A stretch of 62,481 bases of DNA from Synergistaceae bacterium (GTDB taxonomy: Bacteria > Synergistota > Synergistia > Synergistales > Aminobacteriaceae), in NCBI GenBank assembly GCA_031277095.1, contig JAISLU010000079.1:1-62481 (forward strand), in the 5' to 3' direction. Positions within the stretch are counted from its first letter, which is position 1; each line of letters begins with the position of its first letter. Positions 32,160 to 41,066 of the stretch are shown in pieces. The position numbers and the translations under genes are program-made. The notes under the pieces are model-generated. The model saw only the letters and a program-made list of their open reading frames with translations, searched no databases and had not been told where the DNA came from.

Positions 32160-34184
32160 TCAAAGAGTCCTTTTTTCTTCAACGACCTCGTAGGCCTCCA
32201 GAACGTCGCCTTCTTCGAAGTCCTGAAAGCCGGCCAGGCAGATTCCGCAGTCGAACCCCGCCTTGACCTCTCGCGTTTCGTCTTTGAAATAGCGAAGGGT
32301 GGAGATGTTGCCGTCCCATATCACTATTCCCCCTCGGACAACGCGCACCCGGGAGGAACGGCGTATCAGTCCCTGTGTGACATGGCAGCCGGCGATTTTA
32401 CCTGCTTTCGGTATTTTGAAGATCTCGCGTATCTCCACCTCGCCTTGGCGCTGTTCGTGGAGGGTCGGTTTCAGCAGGCCTTCCATGGCGGCTTTGACGT
32501 CGTCGATCACGTCGTAGATAATGTCGTAAAGGCGTATTTCCACTCCGTCGGCTTCGGCGATTTTTTTCGCGTTGGCGTCAGGGCGAACGTTGAATCCCAG
32601 GATGACGGCGTTCGAGGCGGAAGCCAGCATTACGTCGGACTCGGCGATACGCCCCACTCCTTTGTGTACGATGGAGACCCCCACCTCGGGGGTCGCCAGT
32701 TTTTCCAGGGAAGCGCACAAGGCCTCGACGGAGCCCTGAACGTCGCACTTTACCAGCAGACTGAGCTGGGGAATCTGACCTTCCTGCATTTGACTGTAGA
32801 GGTCCTCCAGGGATACCTTACGCGCCACCGTGCCGGAATCGCGCTGGAAGGAGCGGGTGTCGGAGAAGGTGTTGCGCGCCTCGCGCTCGGACGGGACGAC
32901 CAAAAATGTCTCCCCGGGCTGGGGAACGTCGGTCAAACCCAAAATTTCCACGGGGGTGCTGGGGCCGGCCTCGTCCACGCTTTTGCCGGCCGTGTCGATC
33001 AGCGCGCGTATCTTCCCCCAAGCCGAGTTGAAAAGCACGATGTCGCCCCGCCTCAAGGTCCCCTGCTGAATGATGACCGTGGCCACTGGCCCCTTGCCCT
33101 TGTCGAGTTCGGCCTCGATCACGACGCCCTGGGGAGAGGCCTTCGGGTCTCCTTTCAGCTCCTGCATTTCCGCCACCAGAAGCACCATTTCCAGAAGGCG
33201 TTCGATCCCGTCGCCGGACTTGGCCGAGATATCGACCATAATCACGTCGCCGCCCCATTCTTCGGGAACCAGCCCCACGTCGGAAAGCTGTTGTCGCACC
33301 CTGTCCGGTTTGGCGTTCGGCTTGTCCACTTTGTTCACCGCGACGACTATGGGAACGCCGGCCGCCTTGATGTGGTCGATGGCTTCTCTTGTTTGGGGCA
33401 TCACCCCGTCGTCCGCCGCCACCACCAGAATGACCACGTCCGTGACGCTGGCCCCCCTGGCCCGCATGGCCGTGAAAGCCTCATGGCCGGGGGTGTCCAG
33501 GAAAACGATTTGTTTTTTCTCGTGGAGGACGATGTAGGCGCCGATGTGCTGGGTGATTCCCCCCGCCTCCCGGGCCGTGACGTTGGTGTGGCGTATGGTG
33601 TCCAAAAGCGTCGTCTTGCCGTGGTCCACGTGCCCCATGACCGTGACGATGGGAGGGCGGGGCACGAGGTCCCCGTTCCGCCCTTTGGCCGGGGCGCCTT
33701 TTTTATGGGGCTTAGGGGATTGGGCGGGATTCTCTTTTCCGAGTTTCGGCCCAGGCCCCGGTTTCACAGCGCCGGGGTCTGTAAAGCCGGAATTGTCCAG
33801 GGACAGCTCGAACTCAACATCGAAGGACTGGCCCAGCACATCCAGAATCTCATCATTCACAAGGCTCGTCGCGGGGACCATCATGCCCGAGGACATCAGA
33901 ACCTTTACCGCATCGGCGCTGGTGACGCCGATCTTTTCCGCTGCCGTTTTAATCGTCTCGCTCTCTCCTAACACTATTTTCTTTTTCTCCAACGGAACGT
34001 CGCTCTTCACGCCTTTTGGGGAGGGTTCATCCCTGAGGGCGTCCTCCACCAACTGAGCCACGTCGTTTTCGATGGAACTCATGTGGGTTTTGACTTCGAC
34101 GCCCAGGTCCTCCAAAATCTTCATCAATTCCTTGTTGCTTTTGCCCAGTATTTTAGCAAGTTCGTACACTCGCATTTTGCTCAA
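32160..34184 (-). CDS. infB: Translation initiation factor IF-2
   Basis: GTPase that brings fMet-tRNA to the 30S subunit and promotes subunit joining. The N-terminal IF2_N helix is [25 protein letters not shown] short linker (about 125-165) leads to the G domain: [14 protein letters not shown] (G1), [10 protein letters not shown] (G2), [10 protein letters not shown] (G3), [10 protein letters not shown] (G4) and [10 protein letters not shown] (G5). Domains II-IV end in [22 protein letters not shown]. The 674 residues place it in the short-linker class. TTG at 34184 lies six bases after GGGGGAG and gives the canonical N-terminus. Confidence 0.96.
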   Translation of the reverse strand: MSKMRVYELAKILGKSNKELMKILEDLGVEVKTHMSSIENDVAQLVEDALRDEPSPKGVKSDVPLEKKKIVLGESETIKTAAEKIGVTSADAVKVLMSSGMMVPATSLVNDEILDVLGQSFDVEFELSLDNSGFTDPGAVKPGPGPKLGKENPAQSPKPHKKGAPAKGRNGDLVPRPPIVTVMGHVDHGKTTLLDTIRHTNVTAREAGGITQHIGAYIVLHEKKQIVFLDTPGHEAFTAMRARGASVTDVVILVVAADDGVMPQTREAIDHIKAAGVPIVVAVNKVDKPNAKPDRVRQQLSDVGLVPEEWGGDVIMVDISAKSGDGIERLLEMVLLVAEMQELKGDPKASPQGVVIEAELDKGKGPVATVIIQQGTLRRGDIVLFNSAWGKIRALIDTAGKSVDEAGPSTPVEILGLTDVPQPGETFLVVPSEREARNTFSDTRSFQRDSGTVARKVSLEDLYSQMQEGQIPQLSLLVKCDVQGSVEALCASLEKLATPEVGVSIVHKGVGRIAESDVMLASASNAVILGFNVRPDANAKKIAEADGVEIRLYDIIYDVIDDVKAAMEGLLKPTLHEQRQGEVEIREIFKIPKAGKIAGCHVTQGLIRRSSRVRVVRGGIVIWDGNISTLRYFKDETREVKAGFDCGICLAGFQDFEEGDVLEAYEVVEEKRTL

Positions 34185-34269
34185 GGGCAACTCCCCCTTC
34201 TTGTAAAAACTCGGCGGCGTTTTCGGGCCCAGCGGCGAATGGCGTTACTCATTGCCGGTCTTCTGCCGA

Positions 34270-34335
34270 TCGGTCGCTTTTTTAATTCGAATTTAATTTA
34301 ATTCACTTCACTTCAATTCAATTCAAAATTCAAGG
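34270..34335. repeat. AATTTAATTT / TTCAA short repeats between ylxR/Q and infB
   Basis: Within the 153-base spacer inside the operon lie AATTCGAATTTAATTTAATTCACTTCACTTCAATTCAATTCAA-type pentamer and hexamer repeats. They begin right at the stop codon of the YlxR-L7Ae gene. No gene is present. Confidence 0.75.
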
Positions 34336-34337
34336 CT

Positions 34338-34943
34338 TCAGGAAAGCAGCATCTTTATCTTGTCCGCCAGACCGTGCCGGGCCGGCAGAGCCACCACCTG
34401 CACGTTCATCGCCCCTATCGCCGCCGAAAGAATCTTTCCCTCCAGGGGAGCGTAAACGTGAATATTTTTATTGTTGCCGTCGCCGTCGGTTTGTTTGCGA
34501 ACGGCGTCTTTTATCGAGTCGGAGGCGTCGGTTGCCGTCAATATCAATAAAGGCCCCTTCGCACATTGTGATTTTACACTATCGATGCCGATATAAAGCA
34601 AATCGGCCCGCCGCGACAATCCCAAAAGAGCGCGAAGCTCCCGAAGGTCCACTTCGCCGTGTGTCGCTCCGTAGGTCTCGATGTACTCCCCCAGGTGTTC
34701 GTAGAGTTCGGCGGGGATCTCCATTTTGAGAGCGCGGGAGAGGGCCTTGGTTTTCCGGGCTTTTTCCAGGCACTCCTTGTTGGCGCAGAGATACGCCCCT
34801 CTCCCCGGCAATTTGCCCCGTTCGTCCACGACCACAACCCCGGCAGGCGAGCGGACGATGCGAATCAAGGCTCGCTTGGGCGCCTCTTCTCTGCAGGCGA
34901 CACAGGTGCGGGGGCGCTGTCTGGAGTTCTCCGGGGCGGTCAC
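34338..34943 (-). CDS. Fused YlxR (RnpM)-L7Ae/YlxQ RNA-binding protein
   Basis: A 201-residue protein that joins two RNA-binding domains usually encoded separately between nusA and infB. Residues 1-85 are YlxR/DUF448 (RTCVACREEAPKRALIRIVR, GKLPGRGAYLC, CLEKARKTKALSRAL), known in Bacillus and Clostridium as the RNase P modulator RnpM. Residues about 100-200 are L7Ae/YlxQ-like (LRALLGLSRRADLLYIGIDSV, GPLLILTATDAS, AIGAMNVQVVAL). The start GTG at 34943 overlaps the nusA TGA (GTGA); a much longer frame upstream is a shadow of nusA. Position and overlap show it is part of the nusA-infB operon. Confidence 0.88.
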   Translation of the reverse strand: MTAPENSRQRPRTCVACREEAPKRALIRIVRSPAGVVVVDERGKLPGRGAYLCANKECLEKARKTKALSRALKMEIPAELYEHLGEYIETYGATHGEVDLRELRALLGLSRRADLLYIGIDSVKSQCAKGPLLILTATDASDSIKDAVRKQTDGDGNNKNIHVYAPLEGKILSAAIGAMNVQVVALPARHGLADKIKMLLS

Positions 34944-36049
34944 TCCGCTGTTTCTCCCGTCTTGGTCTCGACGAAATCGTGAAAAATGTCGGACAGAGTG
35001 GGCATACGATCGACCTCCAGGGAGTTGATGTCGATTTTCCACCCCGTCAGCCGGGCGGAGAGCCTCACGTTCTGCCCCGCTTTCCCGATGGCCAGCGACA
35101 ACTGTTCGGGGTAGACGTAGACCTGGACCGCCCTCTCTTGATCCAGGACGGGCTCCACCTTGGCCACTTTTGCCGGGGAGAGGGAGTTCCGAACGTAGAT
35201 CAGAGGGTCGCTGTTCCAGACGACGACGTCGATTTTCTCTCCGGCCAGCTCTTTGCTGATGGATTTGATGCGGGCCCCCGCGTTGCCCACACACGCGCCC
35301 ACGGGATCCACGTTGGCATCCAGGGTGATCAGGGCCACCTTGGCTCTTGCGCCGCCCTCGCGCACGATATTTTTGATCTCGATGATCCCGTCGACGATCT
35401 CCGGGACCTCCAGCTCCAGAAGTTTGCGCAAAAGCCCGGGGTGGGTCCGGGAAACGACGATGCGAGGCCCTCGGGTCGTCTGGCGGACGTCCAAAACGAA
35501 AAACTTCATTCGGTCGCCGGGGTTGTACTTTTCTCTGGAGATGCGCTCCTCCCGGGGAAGAATGGCCTCCGTCCGCTCGTTCAGGCGGATGAGGACCTGG
35601 TCGTTTTCGGATTTGAAGACGACGCCGCTCATCATCTCTCCGACTTTATCGGAGAATTCCTCGTAAATCACCTGTCTTTCCGCGTCTTTCAGGCGTTGAA
35701 TGATCACCTGACGCGCCGTCTGGGCGGCGATGCGGCCGAAGTCCTCGGGGTTTTTCTCGATGCGGATGACGTCCCCCACCGCCGCCTTGAAACCCATTTT
35801 TTTCGCCGCCGAAAGGGTGATTTCCGTGTCCTCCGACGTCACCGTCTTGACCACAGTGCGCAGTTCGCACACTGAAACGCTGCCGCTTTCGAAGTCGATC
35901 TTGACCTCGGCGTCCTGGTTTCCCCCTTGATATTTTTTGTACGCGGAGATAAGAGCGGCCTCGAGACTCGCGGCTATCAAGTCCGATGAAAGCCCTCGTT
36001 CCCGGGTTATTTGATTCAATGCACGTAAGAAGTTGCTCCCAAGCTGCAT
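34940..36049 (-). CDS. nusA: Transcription termination/antitermination factor NusA
   Basis: Binds RNA polymerase and nascent RNA, tuning pausing, termination and antitermination. Residues 1-125 are the NusA N-terminal domain (LRALNQITRERGLSSDLI, EALISAYKKY). S1 follows (about 130-200; SGVVFKSENDQVLIRLNERTEAILP), then two KH domains (GVGACVGNAG-type VDPVGACVGNAGARI; QLSLAIGKAGQNVRLSARL). The 369 residues stop after KH2, without the acidic repeats of enteric NusA, as in Firmicutes. ATG at 36049 directly follows the rimP TAA (TAAATG) and has GAGGAG upstream. Its stop overlaps the next start (GTGA). Confidence 0.96.
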   Translation of the reverse strand: MQLGSNFLRALNQITRERGLSSDLIAASLEAALISAYKKYQGGNQDAEVKIDFESGSVSVCELRTVVKTVTSEDTEITLSAAKKMGFKAAVGDVIRIEKNPEDFGRIAAQTARQVIIQRLKDAERQVIYEEFSDKVGEMMSGVVFKSENDQVLIRLNERTEAILPREERISREKYNPGDRMKFFVLDVRQTTRGPRIVVSRTHPGLLRKLLELEVPEIVDGIIEIKNIVREGGARAKVALITLDANVDPVGACVGNAGARIKSISKELAGEKIDVVVWNSDPLIYVRNSLSPAKVAKVEPVLDQERAVQVYVYPEQLSLAIGKAGQNVRLSARLTGWKIDINSLEVDRMPTLSDIFHDFVETKTGETAE

Positions 36050-36652
36050 TTAATGCTCCTCCTCATGTTTTTGGTTGTCGCAGACAGGCAGCCGGCCGGC
36101 GTCACACTTCGCCGCCTTCTGTTTCCCGCCCGGCTTCCGCCCCCCCGGTTTTTTCTTGGGCTTCTGCGGCTCCAGTCCTCTAAAGATCAGCGTAGCCCGC
36201 GCCACGTCGTCGAAAAGTATGCGTTTCGTGCCCTCCTCCGTTTTCAAGGTTACGGACGTACCGTCCGACGTTTCTATGACCCCGGCGTGGGTTTTTCGCC
36301 CGTCGGTCGGCGCGTGCGTTTTGATCCGCGCCTCTCTGCCTCTGAATCGCTCGTAGTCGCCGGGGGTAAAGAGAGGTCTTTCCAGTCCGGGGGAGGTGAC
36401 TTCGAGGTAATATCTGTCGTTCCAGCCGCTCTCGCTGTCCCGGCCGTCCAGCCAGCGGTTCACGCTCTTAGAAACCACCTCGCAGTCACCCACGTCGATG
36501 CCCCCCAGGGAATCGATCATCACCCTCAGAACGGGCCGCCCGTCTTCCGTCACCGACGCGACGTTCACGCATTCATAGCCCAGCTCGGTTACGATCCCTT
36601 CGATGGCGCGGGACAGTTCTTCTTTTCCCAAAACCGCTTTTCCCAAAGCCAC
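36050..36652 (-). CDS. rimP: Ribosome maturation factor RimP
   Basis: Needed for 30S subunit assembly. Visible are the N-terminal domain (IEGIVTELGYECVNV, RVMIDSLGGIDVGDCEVVSKSVNRWLD), YYLEVTSPGLERPLF and the C-terminal Sm-like barrel (GREARIKTHAP..., VTLKTEEGTKRILFDDVARATLIF). The last 40 residues are a basic Pro/Lys/Gly-rich tail (KPKKKPGGRKPGGKQK). GTG at 36652 follows a run of Gs; TTG at 36646 has better spacing, so the start is uncertain by two codons. It heads the operon rimP-nusA-ylxR/Q-infB-rbfA-nrnA-truB-ribF. Confidence 0.93.
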   Translation of the reverse strand: MALGKAVLGKEELSRAIEGIVTELGYECVNVASVTEDGRPVLRVMIDSLGGIDVGDCEVVSKSVNRWLDGRDSESGWNDRYYLEVTSPGLERPLFTPGDYERFRGREARIKTHAPTDGRKTHAGVIETSDGTSVTLKTEEGTKRILFDDVARATLIFRGLEPQKPKKKPGGRKPGGKQKAAKCDAGRLPVCDNQKHEEEH

Positions 36653-36760
36653 ACCCCCCCTTCCACAAAATCACGCTGAATCATGAAAAGTTATGCCCAT
36701 TCATAGAGATTCATGAAAATTCATGGAAGACCATAGAGTCGAAGACAGTTAAATAAAAGA

Positions 36761-36781
36761 GAGTGGGTCCAACACCCACTC
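36761..36781 (-). terminator. Hairpin plus U-rich tract in the rimP leader
   Basis: GAGTGGGT and ACCCACTC (8 perfect pairs, GTTGG loop read on the minus strand) are followed by CTTTTATTT. It can end transcription of the FAD dehydrogenase gene upstream. Because a good promoter (36811-36838) lies before it, it would also be transcribed as part of the rimP leader and could attenuate that operon. Confidence 0.6.
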
Positions 36782-36810
36782 CCGCATCGCGCACTCTCGC
36801 GAACTTCTTT

Positions 36811-36838
36811 ATTATACACACAACTTCCCAAAACACAA
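36811..36838 (-). promoter_or_regulatory. Sigma-70-type promoter of the rimP-nusA-infB operon
   Basis: On the minus strand TTGTGT (36838-36833) and a perfect TATAAT (36816-36811) are 16 bases apart, about 160 bases before rimP. The predicted start near 36804 yields a leader that contains the hairpin at 36761-36781. Confidence 0.6.
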
Positions 36839-36866
36839 ACGCCGCACGTTCCCCTTCAATGAAAAT

Positions 36867-36922
36867 CCCTAATTCTAATTCTAATTCTAATCTAAATGAA
36901 AATAATCTAAATGAAAATCCTT
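36867..36922. repeat. TAATTC hexamer and ATCTAAATGAAA repeats
   Basis: CTAATTCTAATTCTAATTCTAAT followed by two copies of a 13-base TCTAAATGAAAAT-type unit, in the spacer between the FAD dehydrogenase gene and the rimP promoter. It is a simple repeat with no coding content. Confidence 0.8.
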
Positions 36923-36943
36923 CGCACCCTTAAGTTACGTTTT

Positions 36944-38344
36944 TTAAGTTCTTAAAGGATTGGAACAGATGGCGCGGGCGGCGACGACTCCGCTTGCGGC
37001 GGCCTGAATGATGCCCCGGCTGACCCCGGCTCCGTCTCCGGCCATCCAGAGGCCCTCCAAGGAAGGAACCGACAGGTCTTTTTCCAGCTCCAGGCGCAGC
37101 GAGTACAGCTTGATCTCCACGCCGTAAAGCAGAGTGTCGCTGTGGTTGACCCCCGGCATGATGCAGTTCAGCGCGTCCAGAAATTCCACCACGTCCATGA
37201 CGTAGCGGTGGGGCAAAACGAGGCTGAGATCCCCCGGCTGGGCCGTCACGGTGGGTTCCACCATGCCGCGGTCGATGCGGGACGAGGTGGACCGCCGACC
37301 GTCTTTCAAGTCGCCCAGACGCTGCACGAGAATGCTCCCTCCCGCCAGCATGTTGGCCAGCTTCGCGACGTGAGTGGCGTAGCCGATGGGGTCGCTGAAA
37401 GGCTGAGTGAAGTTTTTCGTGACCAGGATCGCGAAATTCGTGTTCTCGGATTTCTTGTGCTTTAAACTGTGGCCGTTGACCGTCACCAGCCGATGGGCCT
37501 GGTTGAACTCGTGGACGACGAAGCCCGAGGGATTCATGCAAAAGGTGCGGCACCGATCGTCGAAGGTGGGGGTGTTGTAAAGACACTTGACCTCGTAGAA
37601 CTCCCGGGTCAGAAACTCGCACACGCTGTCGGGCACCTCCACCCGCACGCCGATGTCCACGGGCATGGACGCGATGGGGAGATGGAGCCTGCCGATGATT
37701 TTTTCGAGCCAGGGCGCTCCTTCCCGCCCCGGCGTCACCAAGACGCTCCTGCCTCGCACCTCCGTGCCGTCTGCCAGGCGAATGCCCACGGCCCGGCTGC
37801 CCTCGATCAGAATATCCTCCACGGGGACCTCCATGCGGATATCGCACTTGGTGACCAGGTCTTCGTACATGTTGTTCAACACCTGGCGGGATGCGTCCGT
37901 TCCGATGTGCCGGATGCGTGCGGGCAGCACCCGGAGGCCCACCTGGGCTCCCCTGCGGATGGTGTCGTGGGCCATTTCTCCTGCGGCCTCGTAGTAGTGG
38001 GGGTCCGCACCGAACCGGACAAACACGCTGTCCACAAAATCGATCAGGGAAACGAGTTCTCCCCTGCCGATATACTCCTCCAAGTTTCCGCCGAAGCCCG
38101 TGGTGAGGGTCAACTTGCCGTCCGACGCCGAACCCGCCCCGCCCCATCCGGATACGATGGCGCAGGACGCGCAATTGACGCAGCTCTTGACCTGTCCGCT
38201 CACGATGGGGCATTTGCGGTCGCTGATCAACTTCCCCTTGTCCGCGATGAAGACCTTCTTGCCCCGCTCGACCAGCTCCGCGGCGGCAAAAACGCCCGCC
38301 GGCCCCGCGCCGACGATCACGGCATCGTAAGCCACCGCGTTCAC
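36944..38344 (-). CDS. FAD-dependent dehydrogenase (COG2509-type)
   Basis: A 466-residue cytosolic flavoprotein. The N-terminal dinucleotide fold is VIVGAGPAGVFAAAELVERG. A conserved cysteine block follows, KCPIVSG...CVNCASCAIVSGWGGAGSASDGKL, characteristic of the COG2509 group of NAD(FAD)-utilising dehydrogenases. The C-terminal FAD site is GLWMAGDGAGVSRGIIQAAASG. The substrate is not known. GTG at 38344 overlaps the stop of the deoxynucleoside kinase gene (GTGA), so the two are translated together. A hairpin terminator follows at 36761-36781 after a repeat-rich spacer. Confidence 0.85.
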   Translation of the reverse strand: MNAVAYDAVIVGAGPAGVFAAAELVERGKKVFIADKGKLISDRKCPIVSGQVKSCVNCASCAIVSGWGGAGSASDGKLTLTTGFGGNLEEYIGRGELVSLIDFVDSVFVRFGADPHYYEAAGEMAHDTIRRGAQVGLRVLPARIRHIGTDASRQVLNNMYEDLVTKCDIRMEVPVEDILIEGSRAVGIRLADGTEVRGRSVLVTPGREGAPWLEKIIGRLHLPIASMPVDIGVRVEVPDSVCEFLTREFYEVKCLYNTPTFDDRCRTFCMNPSGFVVHEFNQAHRLVTVNGHSLKHKKSENTNFAILVTKNFTQPFSDPIGYATHVAKLANMLAGGSILVQRLGDLKDGRRSTSSRIDRGMVEPTVTAQPGDLSLVLPHRYVMDVVEFLDALNCIMPGVNHSDTLLYGVEIKLYSLRLELEKDLSVPSLEGLWMAGDGAGVSRGIIQAAASGVVAARAICSNPLRT

Positions 38345-39000
38345 TCGCAGCCTGCCGAAAGCCTGTCCGGCGGAAATTTATCCGGGAAAAAGGCCTTCAC
38401 TTCGCTCAAAAAATGCTCCACCCGGGATGGTGTGTGGATGAACTCAGGATCGGACAGGTCCAGCACCAGAAAATTGGGGATATCCATCTCCGACTTGACG
38501 AAGTTGATGAAAGGGGCGTAGGCGTCGTAAAGAGAGCGCCAATAGTCCCCGCCCGCGGCTATCTCGTCCTCGCGGCCGCGGGCGTGGATGCGCCGCATGA
38601 TTTCCTCGAAGGGGCAATAGACCAAAATCAGAAGACGCGGAGCCCGGGTGTATTTGAGCAGGGTATCGTAGAGGGTCAGGTAACATCCGTACTGACTGTC
38701 TTTGAAATGACCTTGCTTATAATAAAGCGTGGCGTAAACTTTATCGCCGAAGATGCTGCGGTCCAAAATATAGCGGTCTTCCTCGGATGCGCACAGATAC
38801 TGCGCAAAACGCATGACCAAAAAGTTGAGCTGCATGGGAAACGCCCATCGCCGCTCATGATGAAAACGGCTCAGAAGGTCGTATTGATCGCGAAACTCTT
38901 CCGGCATGATATCGAACCCCAAGCGCTCGCCCAGAAGGTTGACGATCGTCGATTTCCCGCTGGCGGTCATTCCCTCCACGATGATTTGAATTTGACCCAT
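38341..39000 (-). CDS. Deoxynucleoside kinase
   Basis: Phosphorylates deoxyribonucleosides (deoxyadenosine/deoxyguanosine type) in salvage. The 219-residue protein shows the P-loop IIVEGMTASGKSTIVNLL, a DRS motif (YILDRSIFGDKVYATLYY), an Arg-rich lid region (EEIMRRIHARGREDE) and the C-terminal LDLSDPEFI. This matches the dNK/dGK/TK2-like family; the exact nucleoside cannot be deduced. ATG at 39000 follows GGAGGAT at 11 bases. It is coupled with the downstream FAD dehydrogenase, though no functional link is obvious. Confidence 0.85.
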   Translation of the reverse strand: MGQIQIIVEGMTASGKSTIVNLLGERLGFDIMPEEFRDQYDLLSRFHHERRWAFPMQLNFLVMRFAQYLCASEEDRYILDRSIFGDKVYATLYYKQGHFKDSQYGCYLTLYDTLLKYTRAPRLLILVYCPFEEIMRRIHARGREDEIAAGGDYWRSLYDAYAPFINFVKSEMDIPNFLVLDLSDPEFIHTPSRVEHFLSEVKAFFPDKFPPDRLSAGCE

Positions 39001-39085
39001 TTATTTCACGTATCCTCCAGATTTTTAAGAGATGCCCTTAGAGATGCTCTTTGCCCGGCGCACGGTCACCCAAGGCTTTTTATCT

Positions 39086-41017
39086 TCATTTATTATCTTC
39101 TTGCCAGACCGCCGCTCGGGGCCATTCCTCCCCCCGAGTCCGAGACTGGGCTTGAGACTGAGACTGGGTTTGGGTTTGGGTTTGAGATTGAGTCTGAGTC
39201 TGAGTCTGGTTTCGAGACTGAACGGCACGATTGCCGCCGCTCCTTTTAGCTTCCGTCATGGCGTCGTAGGCCGCGGCCACCAGGGCCGACATGTTCATGG
39301 ACTCCCGGTATTCCGCGATTCCGGCGCTCAGAGTCAAAAAACGATTTTCCCCGAAGGGATTGTGCTGCACCATGTCCCGGAGCTTCTCCGCCAGCAGGGA
39401 GGCCGCCTCCAGGGGCAAGGGGGTCAGAAGCATAAATTCGTCGCCGCTCCAGCGCCCCAGGTAATCCACGCTGCGGATACGGGCTTTGATGGCGGCCGCC
39501 ACCTCTCTCAGTATCCGGTCGCTGGAAGCGTACCCGATCTGCTCGTTCAGGGTCCGAAAACCATCGATATCCAGCATGATCAGCGACAAAGAGCCGCGGT
39601 ACCGGGAGACGCGCTCGATCTCCGTATTCAAGACGCGCTCTATCCCCTGGCGGTTCAGGACGCCTGTGGAGACGTCCGTCGTAGACACTCGCTTGAGCTG
39701 TTCCTCGGTCCGGCGCAGCTTCGTGTTGTCCACGCAGCTGATGAGCATCATGGCGTCGACACCCCATCGCAGGCGAGTGCCTTTCAGGCCCAGAGAAAGA
39801 ACTTCCCCGTCTTTGGTGCAGACTTTGCACTCCAGGTCGTCGAAGGACTTTCCCTGAAATGCGTGGAGCAGTCTTTCCGAGAGGCTCGCGTCTCCCTCCA
39901 GGGTCAGACTCGAAAAGGCGCGTCCTACAATGTCCTCTCGCCTCAGTTTCAACATTTTCAAAAAACAGTCGTTGGCCTCGACGCAAAGCCCCTTGTCGTC
40001 CACGACGCAAAACATTCGGGGGATGGCGTTCAGAAGTTCCACCTGAGAGGCGTCGAACTGGTCGGCGACGTTGCGCAAAATTTCTTTCGCGTCGAGTTTT
40101 TCGTGATTCGCGAGAAGCAGAGGCGTCTCCCGGTCCACATGCTGCGTCATCAGCGCCAAGTGTATGATGGCCCCCACGATCTCCCCGGAAGAGGTAGTCA
40201 AAGGAGCGGCCGTGACGTTCCAGCGGTTGATCCTCCCCGCCCATTTCTCCACGAGAGGTGCGGCGGTCGTGTTTCCCAGAAACGCATCCTGGATCAGCTC
40301 CTGGAGGTCCATGTCGAAAGAAGTTTCCAGGCTGACGGGATAAGGAAAGCCCGCGACGCACTCGTGGCCTAAAAACCGTTTGGCGATCTCCCGATATCCC
40401 CGGGTGGAGTAAAGGAGAGTTCCTTTTTTATCCACGGCAAAACACAAAAGTCCCGGACAGCTGTTCAAGATTTGCAAAGCGTAGGGAGGGCTTTCCCCGG
40501 ACTCCGGAGGAGAGACGGAAACCTTGTCCGCGTTTTCCTTCATCAAAGCCGTGATATCGAAGGCGATGACCAGAATGGAGGGTTCTCCCCGATAGGTCGA
40601 GGAAAAAAATTCCATGTTCAGCCACCCCCACGTGCCGTCGGGGCGGACAAAGGGCAAGATTGCGCGGGTGTTTGCCGTCAGGGCGTCTTTGAGGGCAGAC
40701 TCCACCTCTCCCCCATCGCCGGAGGCGGAAAGGGACTGCAGCGTCACGTCCATGCCGACTTTCAGTTGGAAACCGAAAAATTCCTCCGCCCGGCGGTTCA
40801 TGACGTGAAAGATGCCGGCGGGGGTCAGAACGACAAACAGGAAGACGGCGCTCTCCATCAAGGTCAGGTAACGTTGTTCCATTTCGTGCAGCACCTTTTC
40901 GGTGCGCTTCATCTTCATCAGTTCTCTCTCTAATTCAATAGAATACCGCAGGAGCCTTATTCTTTCCTGATCGGCATCCATCAAATACCTCTCAGAGAAG
41001 AGAGTGTTTTCGGACAT
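39086..41017 (-). CDS. PAS-domain diguanylate cyclase
   Basis: A 643-residue soluble protein that should make c-di-GMP. Three PAS-type sensor units (about 40-165, 180-300, 335-455; for example VFLFVVLTPAGIFHVMNRRAEEFFGF and MFCVVDDKGLCVEANDCFLKML) precede a GGDEF domain (STTDVSTGVLNRQGIERVL, IMLDIDGFRTLNEQIGY). The active-site signature is RWSGDEFM, with Ser for the first Gly. An RxxD product-inhibition site (RSVD) lies five residues before it. The C-terminus has a Gln/Thr/Ser repeat of about 25 residues encoded by a CAGACT-type hexamer array. ATG at 41017 has AAGGAAGG six bases upstream. Confidence 0.92.
   Translation of the reverse strand: MSENTLFSERYLMDADQERIRLLRYSIELERELMKMKRTEKVLHEMEQRYLTLMESAVFLFVVLTPAGIFHVMNRRAEEFFGFQLKVGMDVTLQSLSASGDGGEVESALKDALTANTRAILPFVRPDGTWGWLNMEFFSSTYRGEPSILVIAFDITALMKENADKVSVSPPESGESPPYALQILNSCPGLLCFAVDKKGTLLYSTRGYREIAKRFLGHECVAGFPYPVSLETSFDMDLQELIQDAFLGNTTAAPLVEKWAGRINRWNVTAAPLTTSSGEIVGAIIHLALMTQHVDRETPLLLANHEKLDAKEILRNVADQFDASQVELLNAIPRMFCVVDDKGLCVEANDCFLKMLKLRREDIVGRAFSSLTLEGDASLSERLLHAFQGKSFDDLECKVCTKDGEVLSLGLKGTRLRWGVDAMMLISCVDNTKLRRTEEQLKRVSTTDVSTGVLNRQGIERVLNTEIERVSRYRGSLSLIMLDIDGFRTLNEQIGYASSDRILREVAAAIKARIRSVDYLGRWSGDEFMLLTPLPLEAASLLAEKLRDMVQHNPFGENRFLTLSAGIAEYRESMNMSALVAAAYDAMTEAKRSGGNRAVQSRNQTQTQTQSQTQTQTQSQSQAQSRTRGEEWPRAAVWQEDNK
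39134..39218. repeat. Hexanucleotide coding repeat at the 3' end of the diguanylate cyclase gene
   Basis: On the plus strand GAGACTGGGTTTGGG and GAGTCTGAGTCT-type units, about a dozen hexamers, encode the Gln-Thr/Gln-Ser tail. Loss or gain of units keeps the reading frame. Confidence 0.8.
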
Positions 41018-41066
41018 GGAAAACCTTCCTTTCGGTCCCGCCAAAAGAAGCTCTCAGAGCCAGCTT

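Noticed and set aside
34944-35294. N-terminal extension of the YlxR-L7Ae protein
   Set aside because: It overlaps nusA completely in another frame; the GTGA overlap at 34940-34943 gives the natural start.
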